A model generated the notes under the pieces. It was not told the origin of the DNA. It searched no databases and saw only the letters and a list, made by a program, of their open reading frames with translations. The position numbers and the translations under genes are program-made. A DNA stretch of 64,000 nucleotides from Fibrivirga algicola (lineage in GTDB: Bacteria > Bacteroidota > Bacteroidia > Cytophagales > Spirosomataceae). Shown here in pieces: positions 20,034 to 28,892 of the stretch (position 1 is its first letter; every line of letters begins with the position of its first letter). The DNA lies in NCBI RefSeq assembly GCF_011742925.1, contig NZ_WAEL01000008.1, positions 310,001 to 374,000 of the forward strand, given 5' to 3'.

Positions 20034-20077
20034 TTAAGTAACTTTCCAGACTATTCCTACCTCCTCCTTTTCGCATT

Positions 20078-20115
20078 CGGCGGCTTCTGTTCACAGCAGA
20101 GACCGCCGTTTTTTT
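20078..20115 (+). terminator. Intrinsic terminator of the sigma factor gene
   Basis: CGGCGG pairs with CCGCCG, extended by an imperfect inner stem, followed by seven T. It lies 45 bp past the sigma factor stop. Confidence 0.75.
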
Positions 20116-20312
20116 ATGCGCGCTCAACGAACCCTGTGCAGGCGGATGACCGGAATCGTTTAGCGACGACATCATATCCTCAGAAATAGGGCCATATTCT
20201 AGTTATTAGGCCCGGATAAAAGCTAAATGAGTATCAAATCTCGTTGCTCATGTATACCATATAGAGCAACCTTAACCACGCTCCGATCCGTTGACCACCC
20301 CATTTAATACCC

Positions 20313-21152
20313 ATGCCCACGCGCCATCTGCTTGCCGTTGACAATCGTTACTGGCATTACCACCAACAAGGCGACAGTTCGGCCGAAACTGCCATTATTC
20401 TCCTTCATACGGCGCCTCGTAGCTCAACAATGTTTACCACTCTTTTTGCGGAGCTAGGTAGTCTAAGACCCAAAATGCGCATCATTGCGCCCGATATGCC
20501 TGGCTACGGCGGTACTGATCCGTTGCCTAATCCACCAGGCTCACTACAGGCATACGTCCCTCACTTTCGGGCCTTTTTCCGGGAGATGGGCTTGCGACAG
20601 GTGCTTATTTATGGTATCGGCACCGGCGCTCAACTAGCGATTGCCTACGCCAATGCTTATCCCGACAAAGTGACTACGGTGCTCCTCGACAATGCATTTC
20701 AGGCCAGCGAAGCCGAACGGCACGCTATCTTGACCAATGCTTTCCCCGACTTAGCGCCGCGCCCTGATGGTAGCCATCTGGCGGCAGCCTGGAAAATGGC
20801 CAACGGCTTTATGCAGTATTTTCCCTGGTTTATGGCAGACGAAGCGCACCAGATTGGCCCGCCACCAACCCCCGAACAGGCACAGCAAACCGCACTGGAA
20901 TTTCTGAATGCCGGTTTGGGCTACGCGCAGGGCTATCAGGCGGCTTTTGATCATGAGCGTGCCGATACCTTACAACGACTAACTGTACCCGCTACGCTAT
21001 TCCGCTGGGAGGGTAGTGCCTTTTTGCCCCAACTAGATGCGCTTATCGAAGGGGGGCTTCCTGGCAACGTCCAGGTTGTTGATACCCCAGCCGCCCCCGC
21101 CGACCACTATAAGGTCGTTGCCGAACGGATGGTCAAGGGCGTAAAAAATTAG
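20313..21152 (+). CDS. Alpha/beta-hydrolase-fold protein without a standard nucleophile
   Basis: 279 residues with the alpha/beta hydrolase layout: oxyanion region LLHTAPRS, strand IIAPDMPGYGGTDP, the nucleophile-elbow position, a cap domain (about 130-210) and a C-terminal APADHYKVV that supplies the His. The elbow, normally G-x-S-x-G, reads G101-I-G103-T-G105, so the nucleophile is Gly. Relatives with other residues at this position exist, but Gly cannot act as a nucleophile. The protein may be non-hydrolytic, or may use water activation like cofactor-free dioxygenase relatives. It is monocistronic and ends at a 33-bp hairpin shared with moaA. Confidence 0.8.
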   Translation: MPTRHLLAVDNRYWHYHQQGDSSAETAIILLHTAPRSSTMFTTLFAELGSLRPKMRIIAPDMPGYGGTDPLPNPPGSLQAYVPHFRAFFREMGLRQVLIYGIGTGAQLAIAYANAYPDKVTTVLLDNAFQASEAERHAILTNAFPDLAPRPDGSHLAAAWKMANGFMQYFPWFMADEAHQIGPPPTPEQAQQTALEFLNAGLGYAQGYQAAFDHERADTLQRLTVPATLFRWEGSAFLPQLDALIEGGLPGNVQVVDTPAAPADHYKVVAERMVKGVKN

Positions 21153-21154
21153 GA

Positions 21155-21240
21155 GTAAGGTAGTAAAGAAAAACGTGTGGCTCTGCTAGTGCACCAGATC
21201 ATTCACCAGCAGAGCCACACGTTTTTCTTTACTACCTTAC
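21155..21240. terminator. Very long perfect hairpin between convergent genes
   Basis: Two perfectly complementary 33-bp arms (21155-21187 and 21208-21240) around a 20-nt loop. They lie between the convergent hydrolase gene (ends 21152) and moaA (stop codon 21237-21239 inside the right arm). An AAGAAAAAC/GTTTTTCTT block lies within the stem. The core TGTGGCTCTGCT resembles TGTGGCGCTGCT in the hairpin at 23902-23964. Confidence 0.85.
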
Positions 21241-22217
21241 CCTCCGATCGTAGACATCGATTCGGTGACAGGTTGGCGAAGTTTTTCAGCTTCGAAGCCG
21301 TTGAGAGGGCGATGCGCAAACGCTTTCAGGAAAGCAGCCATCAGGTCGGTGTCAGTCGCACCACCGCGCATCAGGGCGCGGATATCCAGCACACCATCGT
21401 CGTAAAGACAGGTTTTCAGCATTCCCTGCGCCGTCATTCTGATTCTGTTGCAGCTTCCGCAGAATGTGCGGGTATAGGCAGCAATAATACCCAGCGTGCC
21501 CACATAGCCTGGTACCTGCCAGGTAGCCGCGGTGGCATGCGGGGCAGCGGGGCGTTGCTCAAGCGTTGGGTAAAACGAACGCAGTTCCTGCAAAATCCGC
21601 TGGTGCGTCCAGGTCAGAACCGGGTAGTGATTGCCTTCGCCATTAAAGGGCATTTCTTCGATAAACCGCACGTCGATTGGCTGGGTACGTGCCAGTTCGG
21701 CCAGTGGGTACAGGTCTTCGATGTTCTGCCCGTCCATGACCACAGCATTGATTTTTACGCGAATGTTATGGGCCAGCAATTCATCCAACGTACCAAGCAC
21801 GGCAGGCAGCTCGTCGCGGCGCGTGATCTGGTGAAAGCGGGCACGGTCCAGACTATCCAGGCTAAGGTTAACTGATTTCACCCCGAGGCGTGCCATCTCA
21901 GCTACGTGCGGTGCCGTGAGTACACCGTTGGTAGTCATGTGCAGTTCTGACAGACCGGGAATCTCGGAAAGCCGCTCCATAAACGGCATCAGTCCGGCCC
22001 GCACGAATGGTTCACCACCCGTTAGCCGGAGCTTCGACACGCCCATTCGGGCCAGTACGGCCACCACCCGTTCCATTTCTTCATAGGTCAGTAACTGATG
22101 CTTCGGCAGGTATTTAATGCCACTTTCGGGCATGCAGTAAAAACACCGAAGGTTGCACCGATCAGTAACGGCCAGCCGCAGGTACGTTATAGGGCGATTG
22201 TGATTATCGAACAGCAT
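21237..22217 (-). CDS. moaA: GTP 3',8-cyclase MoaA
   Basis: Radical-SAM enzyme for the first step of molybdenum cofactor synthesis (GTP to 3',8-cyclo-GTP). The N-terminal cluster is C21-x3-C25-x2-C28 within TDRCNLRCFYC, and the C-terminal cluster is in FCGSCNRIRMTAQG with the third Cys in KTCLYDD. The C-terminal Gly-Gly needed for catalysis is present (STIGG). The 326-residue length is standard. No other moa/moe gene lies in the window, so it is detached from the rest of the pathway. The stop codon lies within a 33-bp hairpin. Confidence 0.96.
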   Translation of the reverse strand: MLFDNHNRPITYLRLAVTDRCNLRCFYCMPESGIKYLPKHQLLTYEEMERVVAVLARMGVSKLRLTGGEPFVRAGLMPFMERLSEIPGLSELHMTTNGVLTAPHVAEMARLGVKSVNLSLDSLDRARFHQITRRDELPAVLGTLDELLAHNIRVKINAVVMDGQNIEDLYPLAELARTQPIDVRFIEEMPFNGEGNHYPVLTWTHQRILQELRSFYPTLEQRPAAPHATAATWQVPGYVGTLGIIAAYTRTFCGSCNRIRMTAQGMLKTCLYDDGVLDIRALMRGGATDTDLMAAFLKAFAHRPLNGFEAEKLRQPVTESMSTIGG

Positions 22218-22317
22218 AGTCTAGCAAGATACACAGTGATAACGAGCCCGGCCGTGGGTTGATTCGTTTTTGCCACTAACTTTAGACTTATCGAGCCAAC
22301 AGACCCTACAGAACGAC

Positions 22318-23898
22318 ATGCCTCAACGAATGCAGACCCCCTGGACAAGTTTCGCCATCGACCACACCGCCTGGCAAGCCATTGCCGAAAACGTCTTACC
22401 CAGTTACCTGAACACCTGCCGGTGGTTCGCCGGAAAGGCAAGACAACAGGCTGGCTTTCAAATTGATACAGTACACTCACTAACTGGCCCTTATTACCTG
22501 CTCATTGTTGTTGTTAGCTACCTCGACGGCGAGCCAGAGCGCTACCTGCTGCCCCTGGCCTTCGTAACCAGTCAGACTCAATTGAACGACGTACCTGAGA
22601 AAGGCATGTTGACGGAAGCTACATTTGGCACAGACTCAGGCTGGCTTATCGACGCAATCTACGACGAAGGGTTTCGGAATACACTGTTCAAGCACCTGTT
22701 GGCTAATCAGGTCGAAGGAGCCATTACATTCCAGAAGGGGAAAGGGCTCATTGCCAGCGATACGGTAACATCGCGTGTACTACCTGTCGATTCCAGCAAT
22801 TCGGCGCTGGTATTCAACGAAATGTACTTCATGAAGCTGTACCGGAAACTATTCGGACAAACCAATCCGGAAGTAGAGATGGTGGCATTTCTGACCGAAA
22901 CGGGTGGGTTCGAGGCGATTCCAGCCTACGCTGGCAGCTTTACCTGGCATCAACCGGGAGAACAGGACGTAACGCTGGGCATGATGCAGCGCATGGTCGC
23001 CAACGATAAAGACAGTTGGGCCATGACCGGCGATTACCTCAACGATTTCCTGTATGCGGTACCCAACCGGGTGTTTATGGTGAAGGAAGATGTGTTTGAA
23101 AAAGTAGCGTTGCTTGGACAACGAACCGCCGAAATGCACCTGGCCCTGTACAGCAAAACCGACGATCCGGCGTTTCAATCCGAGCCATTTACCGATGAGT
23201 ACCGCACTTTCCTGGCTGGTCGATTCACGGATCTGCTCGAACGGCGCTACGATTTGCTGGTCAATAACTACGGTCGGCTCGACGAGCAGGCTCAGCGGTT
23301 GGCGTGGGTATTTATGGAAGCCAAAGAAATGATCGATGATTTTGTGGCTGATTTCAAAACGCGCGAGTTGGGTTCATGCCGCACGCGTATCCACGGCGAT
23401 TATCACCTTGGGCAAGTTCTGGCTACGCAGCACGATTACGTCATCATCGACTTCGAAGGCGAACCCGAAAGCACCATTGCCGAGCGCAAAATTAAGCATT
23501 CGCCCCTGAAAGATGTGGCGGGTATGATCCGATCATACCATTATGCGGTGTCGGCCAAGCTGTTCAATGCCTCTGAAACGGAAGGTATCGACCCCGACAA
23601 ACTGCAAGTTGTGTCAGATCGCTGGTACAAGCTGATTCGCGATACGTACCTGGATGCATATCTGGGTACGTTCGGGTCGCCCCACCCAATGTTCTACGAC
23701 AACGGCGAAATCAACTACCTGTTGCTGATCTACCTGCTCGAAAAAGCAGTGTATGAACTGGGTTATGAAATCAGCTATCGTCCCACCTGGGTAAAGATTC
23801 CCTTAAAAGGCATCGTCGACGTCATTCGCGAGATCGAAAAACTCCAACCTGGCGGCACACATCGCCAAATGGCCTCGGCCCCGTTGCATTTAGTGTAA
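22318..23898 (+). CDS. Free-standing maltokinase
   Basis: A 526-residue aminoglycoside-phosphotransferase-like kinase that phosphorylates maltose to maltose 1-phosphate, linking trehalose to alpha-glucan synthesis in pathways of the TreS-Pep2-GlgE type. The N-terminal cap has YLNTCRWFAGKA. The catalytic loop HGDYHLGQVL carries D361, and the DFG-equivalent is IDFEGEP, followed by ERKIKHSPLKDVAGMIRS. All key residues are intact. An in-frame TTG at 22270 exists; ATG at 22318 (MPQRMQTPW) is more likely. Its partner TreS is fused to a second, degenerate copy of this domain at 55189-58572. No GlgE is present in the window. Confidence 0.88.
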   Translation: MPQRMQTPWTSFAIDHTAWQAIAENVLPSYLNTCRWFAGKARQQAGFQIDTVHSLTGPYYLLIVVVSYLDGEPERYLLPLAFVTSQTQLNDVPEKGMLTEATFGTDSGWLIDAIYDEGFRNTLFKHLLANQVEGAITFQKGKGLIASDTVTSRVLPVDSSNSALVFNEMYFMKLYRKLFGQTNPEVEMVAFLTETGGFEAIPAYAGSFTWHQPGEQDVTLGMMQRMVANDKDSWAMTGDYLNDFLYAVPNRVFMVKEDVFEKVALLGQRTAEMHLALYSKTDDPAFQSEPFTDEYRTFLAGRFTDLLERRYDLLVNNYGRLDEQAQRLAWVFMEAKEMIDDFVADFKTRELGSCRTRIHGDYHLGQVLATQHDYVIIDFEGEPESTIAERKIKHSPLKDVAGMIRSYHYAVSAKLFNASETEGIDPDKLQVVSDRWYKLIRDTYLDAYLGTFGSPHPMFYDNGEINYLLLIYLLEKAVYELGYEISYRPTWVKIPLKGIVDVIREIEKLQPGGTHRQMASAPLHLV

Positions 23899-23901
23899 TC
23901 T

Positions 23902-23964
23902 AGTTTCAAGTTGTGGCGCTGCTCCACGACGTTGTGTAAGGTAGCAGCGCCACAACTTGAGACT
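23902..23964. terminator. Long hairpin after maltokinase gene
   Basis: Arms 23902-23923 and 23943-23964, 22 nt with one mismatch, loop of 19 nt, starting 4 bp after the maltokinase stop and ending 30 bp before the SDR start. No T-run follows, so termination would rely on the stem. The core resembles the hairpin at 21155-21240. Confidence 0.65.
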
Positions 23965-23993
23965 GTAGCGGCGGACCGCTTAAGCCTTCACAC

Positions 23994-24836
23994 ATGAAAC
24001 TATCTTTCGACAACACGACTATCCTGATCACCGGCGCGGGGTCGGGTATTGGGCGCGAACTGGCCCGGCAAGCGGCCCAACAGGGTGCCCTGGTAATTGC
24101 CACGGATGTGAATGAGGCCACGCTCGCCGACACCAACCAATTAGCCGGAGGCTCGCTGCGTACCTACCGCCTCGATGTATCAGATGCGGACGCTATCCTG
24201 CAATTTGCCACCGACCTGATTCCCTCGCTCGATCCAACCAAGCGGCTCATACTCATCAACAACGCGGGTGTAGCACTAGGGAGTGGCCCATTCATCGAAA
24301 CCCATCTTGACGATTTCGAGTGGCTGCTGACAATCAATCTGTGGGGTGTAATCCGGATGACAAAAGCGTTTCTGCCGTTTATGCTCACCCACAACAGGGG
24401 GCATATCGTGAACCTGAGCAGCGTGTTCGGGCTGGCGGGCGTCGAAAACCAGTCAGCTTACTGCACAGCGAAGTTTGGTGTACGGGGCTTTTCTGATGTA
24501 CTCAGAATGGAATTGATGGCTACTGACGTGCGGGTTTCCTGCGTACATCCGGGGGGAATCAGCACCAATATTGCGGCAGCGGCACGCAGGGGGAAGGGCG
24601 GGTTTGTAACCGACGAAATGCAGAAGCAAAGCACCGCTAGTTTTGCGAAAGCGGCCAAGACCACGCCGCAGGAAGCGGCCCGCGTTATTCTCGACGGGGT
24701 ATCTCGTCAAAAAGCACGAATACTGATCGGCAACGATGCCCGGCAAATCGAATGGGTCACGCGCCTATTTCCCACCAGGTACGTCGCTATGCTCCGCGCC
24801 CGTATTCACAAGGCGTTTGATACAAAAGTAGTTTGA
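23994..24836 (+). CDS. SDR-family NAD(P)-dependent oxidoreductase
   Basis: 280 residues. The nucleotide loop is TGAGSGIG, followed by the D-V-N acidic residue region, NNAGVAL, NLSSVFG with the catalytic Ser, and Y-C-T-A-K as YxxxK. The C-terminal extension (about 225-280) with TPQEAARVILDGV and a basic tail is typical of the acetoin-dehydrogenase-like/classical SDR group acting on lipids or small ketones. No substrate can be inferred. It sits between two hairpins and appears monocistronic. Confidence 0.85.
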   Translation: MKLSFDNTTILITGAGSGIGRELARQAAQQGALVIATDVNEATLADTNQLAGGSLRTYRLDVSDADAILQFATDLIPSLDPTKRLILINNAGVALGSGPFIETHLDDFEWLLTINLWGVIRMTKAFLPFMLTHNRGHIVNLSSVFGLAGVENQSAYCTAKFGVRGFSDVLRMELMATDVRVSCVHPGGISTNIAAAARRGKGGFVTDEMQKQSTASFAKAAKTTPQEAARVILDGVSRQKARILIGNDARQIEWVTRLFPTRYVAMLRARIHKAFDTKVV

Positions 24837-24906
24837 TGTTGCGCTGTCAACTCACCGTATGGGGGCTGGCAGCGCAACATCAAACCTCAAACGACAAACA
24901 TCAAAC
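24831..24906. repeat. Inverted repeat at the end of the SDR gene
   Basis: Perfect 16-bp arms (24831-24846 and 24870-24885) separated by 23 nt. The left arm overlaps the SDR stop codon (24834-24836). It is followed by ACAAACATCAAAC at 24894-24906, a 13-mer also present at 15761-15773 next to another hairpin. It lies between convergent genes and may terminate both. Confidence 0.7.
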
Positions 24907-24909
24907 CAG

Positions 24910-25875
24910 TTAAGCTATCCAGCTAAACTCGTAGGCGAGTTCAGGAGTCTTGGTGCGCTCGGCCACGCGGGCCAGGCGTGCCGGTAAAGCCATCACATAG
25001 TCACGGGCTTTTTGGGCTTCGTCGTTCAAACCAGTTACAGCGTCTATTTTCCAGTCTTTCAACAACGACTGCATAATGGCGATGTAATCCTGCACCGTAT
25101 ACACACCCAGGCGTTGGGCTGCATCAGAGAAGTGGCTGTACGTGTCGCCTAGTTTCATACCTGTTTCGCGCAGGAAGTGGGCTGGCATCACAATCTTCTT
25201 GCGCATCATGTCCTCGAACGCCAGCATCATGCCATTGGGGTCAAGCTCCATGATCTCCTGCACAAATGACTTATACGCTTTGGCGTGGCGCATTTCATCG
25301 GCAGCAATAACACCACAAATCTGCGACAGCAGGTTATTACCCGACTGTTTGGCCAGCGTAGCCGTACGGCGGTGCGAAATATTGGTCGCTAGTTCCTGAA
25401 ACGAGGTATACACGAAGTTCCGGTATGGATCGCGGCCCGTTTGAATATCAAAGCCATCGGCAATCAGGTATTGCGTCGACGTTTCCATGGCGCGCATATC
25501 TACCCGGCCCGAGAGGTACAAAAACTTGTTCAGCAGATCACCGTGGCGGTTTTCTTCAGCTGTCCAGGCACGTACCCAACGCGACCATCCTTTCTGATCA
25601 GTCTGATCGATCCCGTCCACGTCCATCAACCAGGCTTCGTAGGTCGGCAATGCTTCTTCCGTAATGGTATCGCCGATCAACACGGCCAGATAATCGTAGG
25701 GAAGGGCTGCCGCCTGTTCACGCAGGTCGCGTACCTCTTCAAGAAACGTCGGCTTGGTAGAGTCGGGCAGAAAATCGGTAGGCTGCCAATTGGTGTCAAT
25801 TGGCTTCAGGTAATCGGTCATGATCGTGTCGATCTTGGTTCCGATAAACTGCATGACTTCGATGCGGGAATTCAT
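24910..25875 (-). CDS. Acyl-ACP desaturase (ferritin-like di-iron)
   Basis: Soluble fatty acid desaturase that introduces a double bond, usually delta-9, into acyl-ACP. The 321 residues contain the two di-iron motifs: E108-x2-H111 in TAEENRHGD and E194-x2-H197 in ADEMRHAKA, plus E161 in FQELATNISH between them. This is the stearoyl-ACP desaturase pattern of plants and many bacteria. It is divergent from plsC-maoC across a 150-bp shared promoter region, which groups three lipid genes and suggests control of membrane fluidity. Confidence 0.93.
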   Translation of the reverse strand: MNSRIEVMQFIGTKIDTIMTDYLKPIDTNWQPTDFLPDSTKPTFLEEVRDLREQAAALPYDYLAVLIGDTITEEALPTYEAWLMDVDGIDQTDQKGWSRWVRAWTAEENRHGDLLNKFLYLSGRVDMRAMETSTQYLIADGFDIQTGRDPYRNFVYTSFQELATNISHRRTATLAKQSGNNLLSQICGVIAADEMRHAKAYKSFVQEIMELDPNGMMLAFEDMMRKKIVMPAHFLRETGMKLGDTYSHFSDAAQRLGVYTVQDYIAIMQSLLKDWKIDAVTGLNDEAQKARDYVMALPARLARVAERTKTPELAYEFSWIA

Positions 25876-26025
25876 TGGTTGGTATCGCGTTACGGTAATT
25901 AGTAGCCTATTTTTTTACAGGATCTAGCTGTACTCAATTAAGCAGTGTTGCTAAAAAAAGAAGCAAGAACGGGCTTATTACTTAATTTTGGTGCAGTATA
26001 GACAAGTTATTATTAGTATCAACGT

Positions 26026-26769
26026 TTGAAACGGGCTACTGAATACCTGCTTAGTGCGGTTTATCTCACTTATTTTTCTTTGATCCTGCTGCTCTTCCAC
26101 GTAGCACAGGTGCTGGCGTTCTGGATTGGCGGCCGTGCCGCCCAAAAACCCGTTGCCGACTGGCTTAACCGATGTATCATGGAGGGCTGGATTCTGACGG
26201 GATCAACCCACAAATTCCGGTTCGATTATACCCCACCTACCGACCGGCCAATCATTTTTGTGGCAAACCACCAAAGCATGTTTGACATTTCGCCAATTGC
26301 CTGGTATCTAAAGCGTTACAACCCGGTATTTGTGTCAAAAATCGAGTTGAGTACAGGTACGCCCAGTGTATCGTACAACCTGCGAAAAAGTGGAGCAGCC
26401 CTGGTTGATCGTAAAGACCCGAGGCAGGCAATGAGTGAACTGGGCCGGCTCGGGCAACGCCTTAAGGAAGGTGCCTGCTCAGTAGTTATCTTCCCCGAAG
26501 GTACCCGCAGCCGCGACGGAAACCCCAAACCCTTTGCCGGTGGTGGCCTGGCCATCCTGCTTCGTAAATGCCCTAACGCGCTCATCGTGCCTATTGCCAT
26601 TACCGGAACCGGCCATTTCAACCCGGAAGGTCTTTTTCCGTTACGCCCCAATAGCCCCATGACCTGGACGGTGCTCCCCCCCATTGAACCCGCCGGTATG
26701 AATGGCGAACAGGTGGCCCGCCAAACGCAGGAGGCCATTTTGACCCACGTACCTATGCCCGCTATCTAA
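26026..26769 (+). CDS. plsC: 1-acyl-sn-glycerol-3-phosphate acyltransferase
   Basis: Makes phosphatidic acid from lysophosphatidic acid. The 247 residues begin with a membrane helix (about 7-35), then the acyltransferase block I NHQSMFD (NHx4D), block III FPEGTRSRDG and block IV VPIAITGTG. The initiation codon appears to be TTG at 26026, because the first in-frame ATG would delete the membrane anchor. MaoC starts 20 bp after its stop, so the pair is an operon, divergent from the desaturase gene. Confidence 0.92.
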   Translation: MKRATEYLLSAVYLTYFSLILLLFHVAQVLAFWIGGRAAQKPVADWLNRCIMEGWILTGSTHKFRFDYTPPTDRPIIFVANHQSMFDISPIAWYLKRYNPVFVSKIELSTGTPSVSYNLRKSGAALVDRKDPRQAMSELGRLGQRLKEGACSVVIFPEGTRSRDGNPKPFAGGGLAILLRKCPNALIVPIAITGTGHFNPEGLFPLRPNSPMTWTVLPPIEPAGMNGEQVARQTQEAILTHVPMPAI

Positions 26770-26789
26770 CCTTTCAACAATCCGGCTCC

Positions 26790-27194
26790 ATGCAACCCAA
26801 CGACACTCACCACCACGCATTCCGTTTTGCGCAGGAAGACGTAATTGACTTTGCCCGCGTCACCGGCGACAATAACCCACTTCATCTCGACGCCGACTTT
26901 GCCGCCCAGACACCCTTCAAGCGTCCTATTATCCACGGTATGCTGGGTGCCTGCATTTTCACTAAAGTACTGGGCACCGAATTTCCCGGGCCTGGCTCTG
27001 TTTACCTGGGTCAGACGCTGGAGTTTTTGCGTCCCATGTTTGTGGATACCGACTACGACGTAACCTTCACCGTTCAGTCGATTGATCCCGCGAAACACAC
27101 CGCTCAGATTCTGGGCGAAATCCGGGATACACAGACGAAGAAGGTAACAACACGCGGTGTGGCCACCTTGCTGCACAAAGAAAAAATCGGGTAA
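26790..27194 (+). CDS. MaoC-like (R)-specific enoyl-CoA hydratase
   Basis: A 134-residue hot-dog-fold protein. The hydratase motif appears as FARVTGDNNPLHLDADFA, with catalytic Asp and His in DNNPLH, followed by IIHGMLGACIFTKVLG, the hallmark of MaoC/PhaJ enzymes. It hydrates trans-2-enoyl-CoA to (R)-3-hydroxyacyl-CoA. Co-transcription with plsC places it in lipid metabolism. A terminator follows at 27224. Confidence 0.9.
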   Translation: MQPNDTHHHAFRFAQEDVIDFARVTGDNNPLHLDADFAAQTPFKRPIIHGMLGACIFTKVLGTEFPGPGSVYLGQTLEFLRPMFVDTDYDVTFTVQSIDPAKHTAQILGEIRDTQTKKVTTRGVATLLHKEKIG

Positions 27195-27223
27195 ATCAGG
27201 TACCTAACAAAGAATACATCAGC

Positions 27224-27254
27224 ATGGCTACGGGATACCCCGTAGCCATTTTTG
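27224..27254 (+). terminator. Intrinsic terminator of plsC-maoC
   Basis: Perfect 11-bp stem (27224-27234 with 27239-27249), ATAC loop, then a T-run. It begins 30 bp after the maoC stop. Confidence 0.9.
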
Positions 27255-27406
27255 TTACAATTAACTGATAAATAAAAGTTTATGCTAAGTAATCAATTTT
27301 AAACTTAGCCCGTAGGAACATACCCGTGTGTGTCGTCTAACCCAGTAAGCTTTCCGCTACCTATCCAAACACACGATCCAATTACCACCCGTTTCTATCC
27401 ACCACC

Positions 27407-28891
27407 ATGACCAATACAAGCATTCTGGCTTTGTTTATCGCTTTTGCGCTTATCATCAGTTGCAGCAAATCGAGCGATACGCTGGTGGCCCCAACCGGCA
27501 CAACATCCACAACGACCACTACCGGCACCAGCGCCTACAGTGATTTGTGGATTCCTCCTCTCGTGACGGGCACCACCTTTAACCTGACGCTGGCAAAGTC
27601 GACAAAGCAGTTGCGGACGGGCGCGGTGACGAATACCTACGGCTACAATGGCGCGTCGTTCTGGGGGCCAACGCTGTTGATGAACAAGGGTGACTTGGTG
27701 AAACTCAACGTGACCAACAACCTGTCAGAGGCCACTACCACGCACTGGCATGGGTTTCATATTCCTGCTATCATGGATGGTGGCCCCCATCAGCTGATAG
27801 CCGCCGGCACCACCTGGACGCCCTCGTTCGAGGTGAAGAATAACGCCGGTACGTACTGGTATCACCCTCACCTCCACGAAAAAACCAAAGAGCAGCTGAC
27901 CTATGGCGCGGGTGGCCTGATCATCATCAAAGACCCAATCGAGTCGGCACTGGCCTTACCACGTACCTATGGCGAGGATGACATTCCGCTGATTCTGACG
28001 AGCCGCAGCTACAATGCCGCCAACGGATTTGATCTGTCAGATCGGGCCTATGGTGATTACCAGCTTACCAACGGCACGCCAAACGCACAGGTGAGCCTGC
28101 CAAAGCAGTTTGTTCGCCTGCGTATTCTGAACGCCGAAATTGAGCGCGGCTATAACCTAGGCTTCAGTGACAACCGCATATTCTACGTCATTACCAACGA
28201 TGGCGGTCTGCTGGATGCTCCCGTGCCGGTAACGCGGGTGAAGATGATGGTTGGCGAACGGGTTGAAATTCTGGTCAACCTGGGTAGCGACGCCGTAGGT
28301 TCGAGTCTGGACCTGAAAGCCTACAACGCCGGACAGGCATTCGGTTTCCCCGGCGGCGAACCCAATACGGGCGGGCCTTTTGGCAGCCTGCTAAACAACA
28401 AAGACTTTTCGGTGCTGCATATCAACGTGAAAGCGGCCTCGGCAACCGGCATCACAGCGCTACCCACCAAATTAACCACCAACACCTACTGGACCAACGC
28501 CGACGTAACCAATAGCCGCACGATCACCATCACCGGTGGTCAGGGGGCAACGGCGTTTTCGTTCGATAACAATATCTACGGCGAAACGAAGATTAACCAG
28601 ACCGTGAAGCTGAACGCCGTTGAGAAGTGGACGATTGTGAACAACAACATCTTTGGCCACTCATTTCACATTCACGACATCCAGTTCAAAATCATTTCGC
28701 GCAGTTCAGGCACAGTTGCTCCTTACGAATCAGGCTGGAAAGACACCGTGTACGTTCCCGTTGGCGAGAGTGTATCGGTTATTGCCAAGTACGACGACTT
28801 CGCCAGCAATACCAATGCGTTCATGTATCACTGCCATTTTTCGAACCATGAAGATGGCGGCATGATGGGCCAGTTTCTGGTGACGCAGTAA
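27407..28891 (+). CDS. Multicopper oxidase lipoprotein
   Basis: 494 residues. The N-terminus (ALIISCSKSSD) is a lipoprotein signal with Cys at about 20. All four copper-ligand motifs are present: HWHGFHIP, YWYHPHLHEKT, HSFHIHDIQF and YHCHFSNHEDGGMM, giving one T1 and a T2/T3 trinuclear site. The Met after the last motif is a candidate axial T1 ligand. The proportions resemble the CueO/bilirubin-oxidase group, which oxidise Cu(I), Mn(II) or phenolics in the periplasm. The downstream MORN-type lipoprotein begins 1 bp after its stop codon, so translation is probably coupled. Confidence 0.92.
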   Translation: MTNTSILALFIAFALIISCSKSSDTLVAPTGTTSTTTTTGTSAYSDLWIPPLVTGTTFNLTLAKSTKQLRTGAVTNTYGYNGASFWGPTLLMNKGDLVKLNVTNNLSEATTTHWHGFHIPAIMDGGPHQLIAAGTTWTPSFEVKNNAGTYWYHPHLHEKTKEQLTYGAGGLIIIKDPIESALALPRTYGEDDIPLILTSRSYNAANGFDLSDRAYGDYQLTNGTPNAQVSLPKQFVRLRILNAEIERGYNLGFSDNRIFYVITNDGGLLDAPVPVTRVKMMVGERVEILVNLGSDAVGSSLDLKAYNAGQAFGFPGGEPNTGGPFGSLLNNKDFSVLHINVKAASATGITALPTKLTTNTYWTNADVTNSRTITITGGQGATAFSFDNNIYGETKINQTVKLNAVEKWTIVNNNIFGHSFHIHDIQFKIISRSSGTVAPYESGWKDTVYVPVGESVSVIAKYDDFASNTNAFMYHCHFSNHEDGGMMGQFLVTQ

Positions 28892-28892
28892 C

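Noticed and set aside
21177-21875. 232-codon plus-strand frame antisense to moaA
   Set aside because: It begins inside the 33-bp hairpin and runs antisense to all MoaA motifs; no domain is visible.
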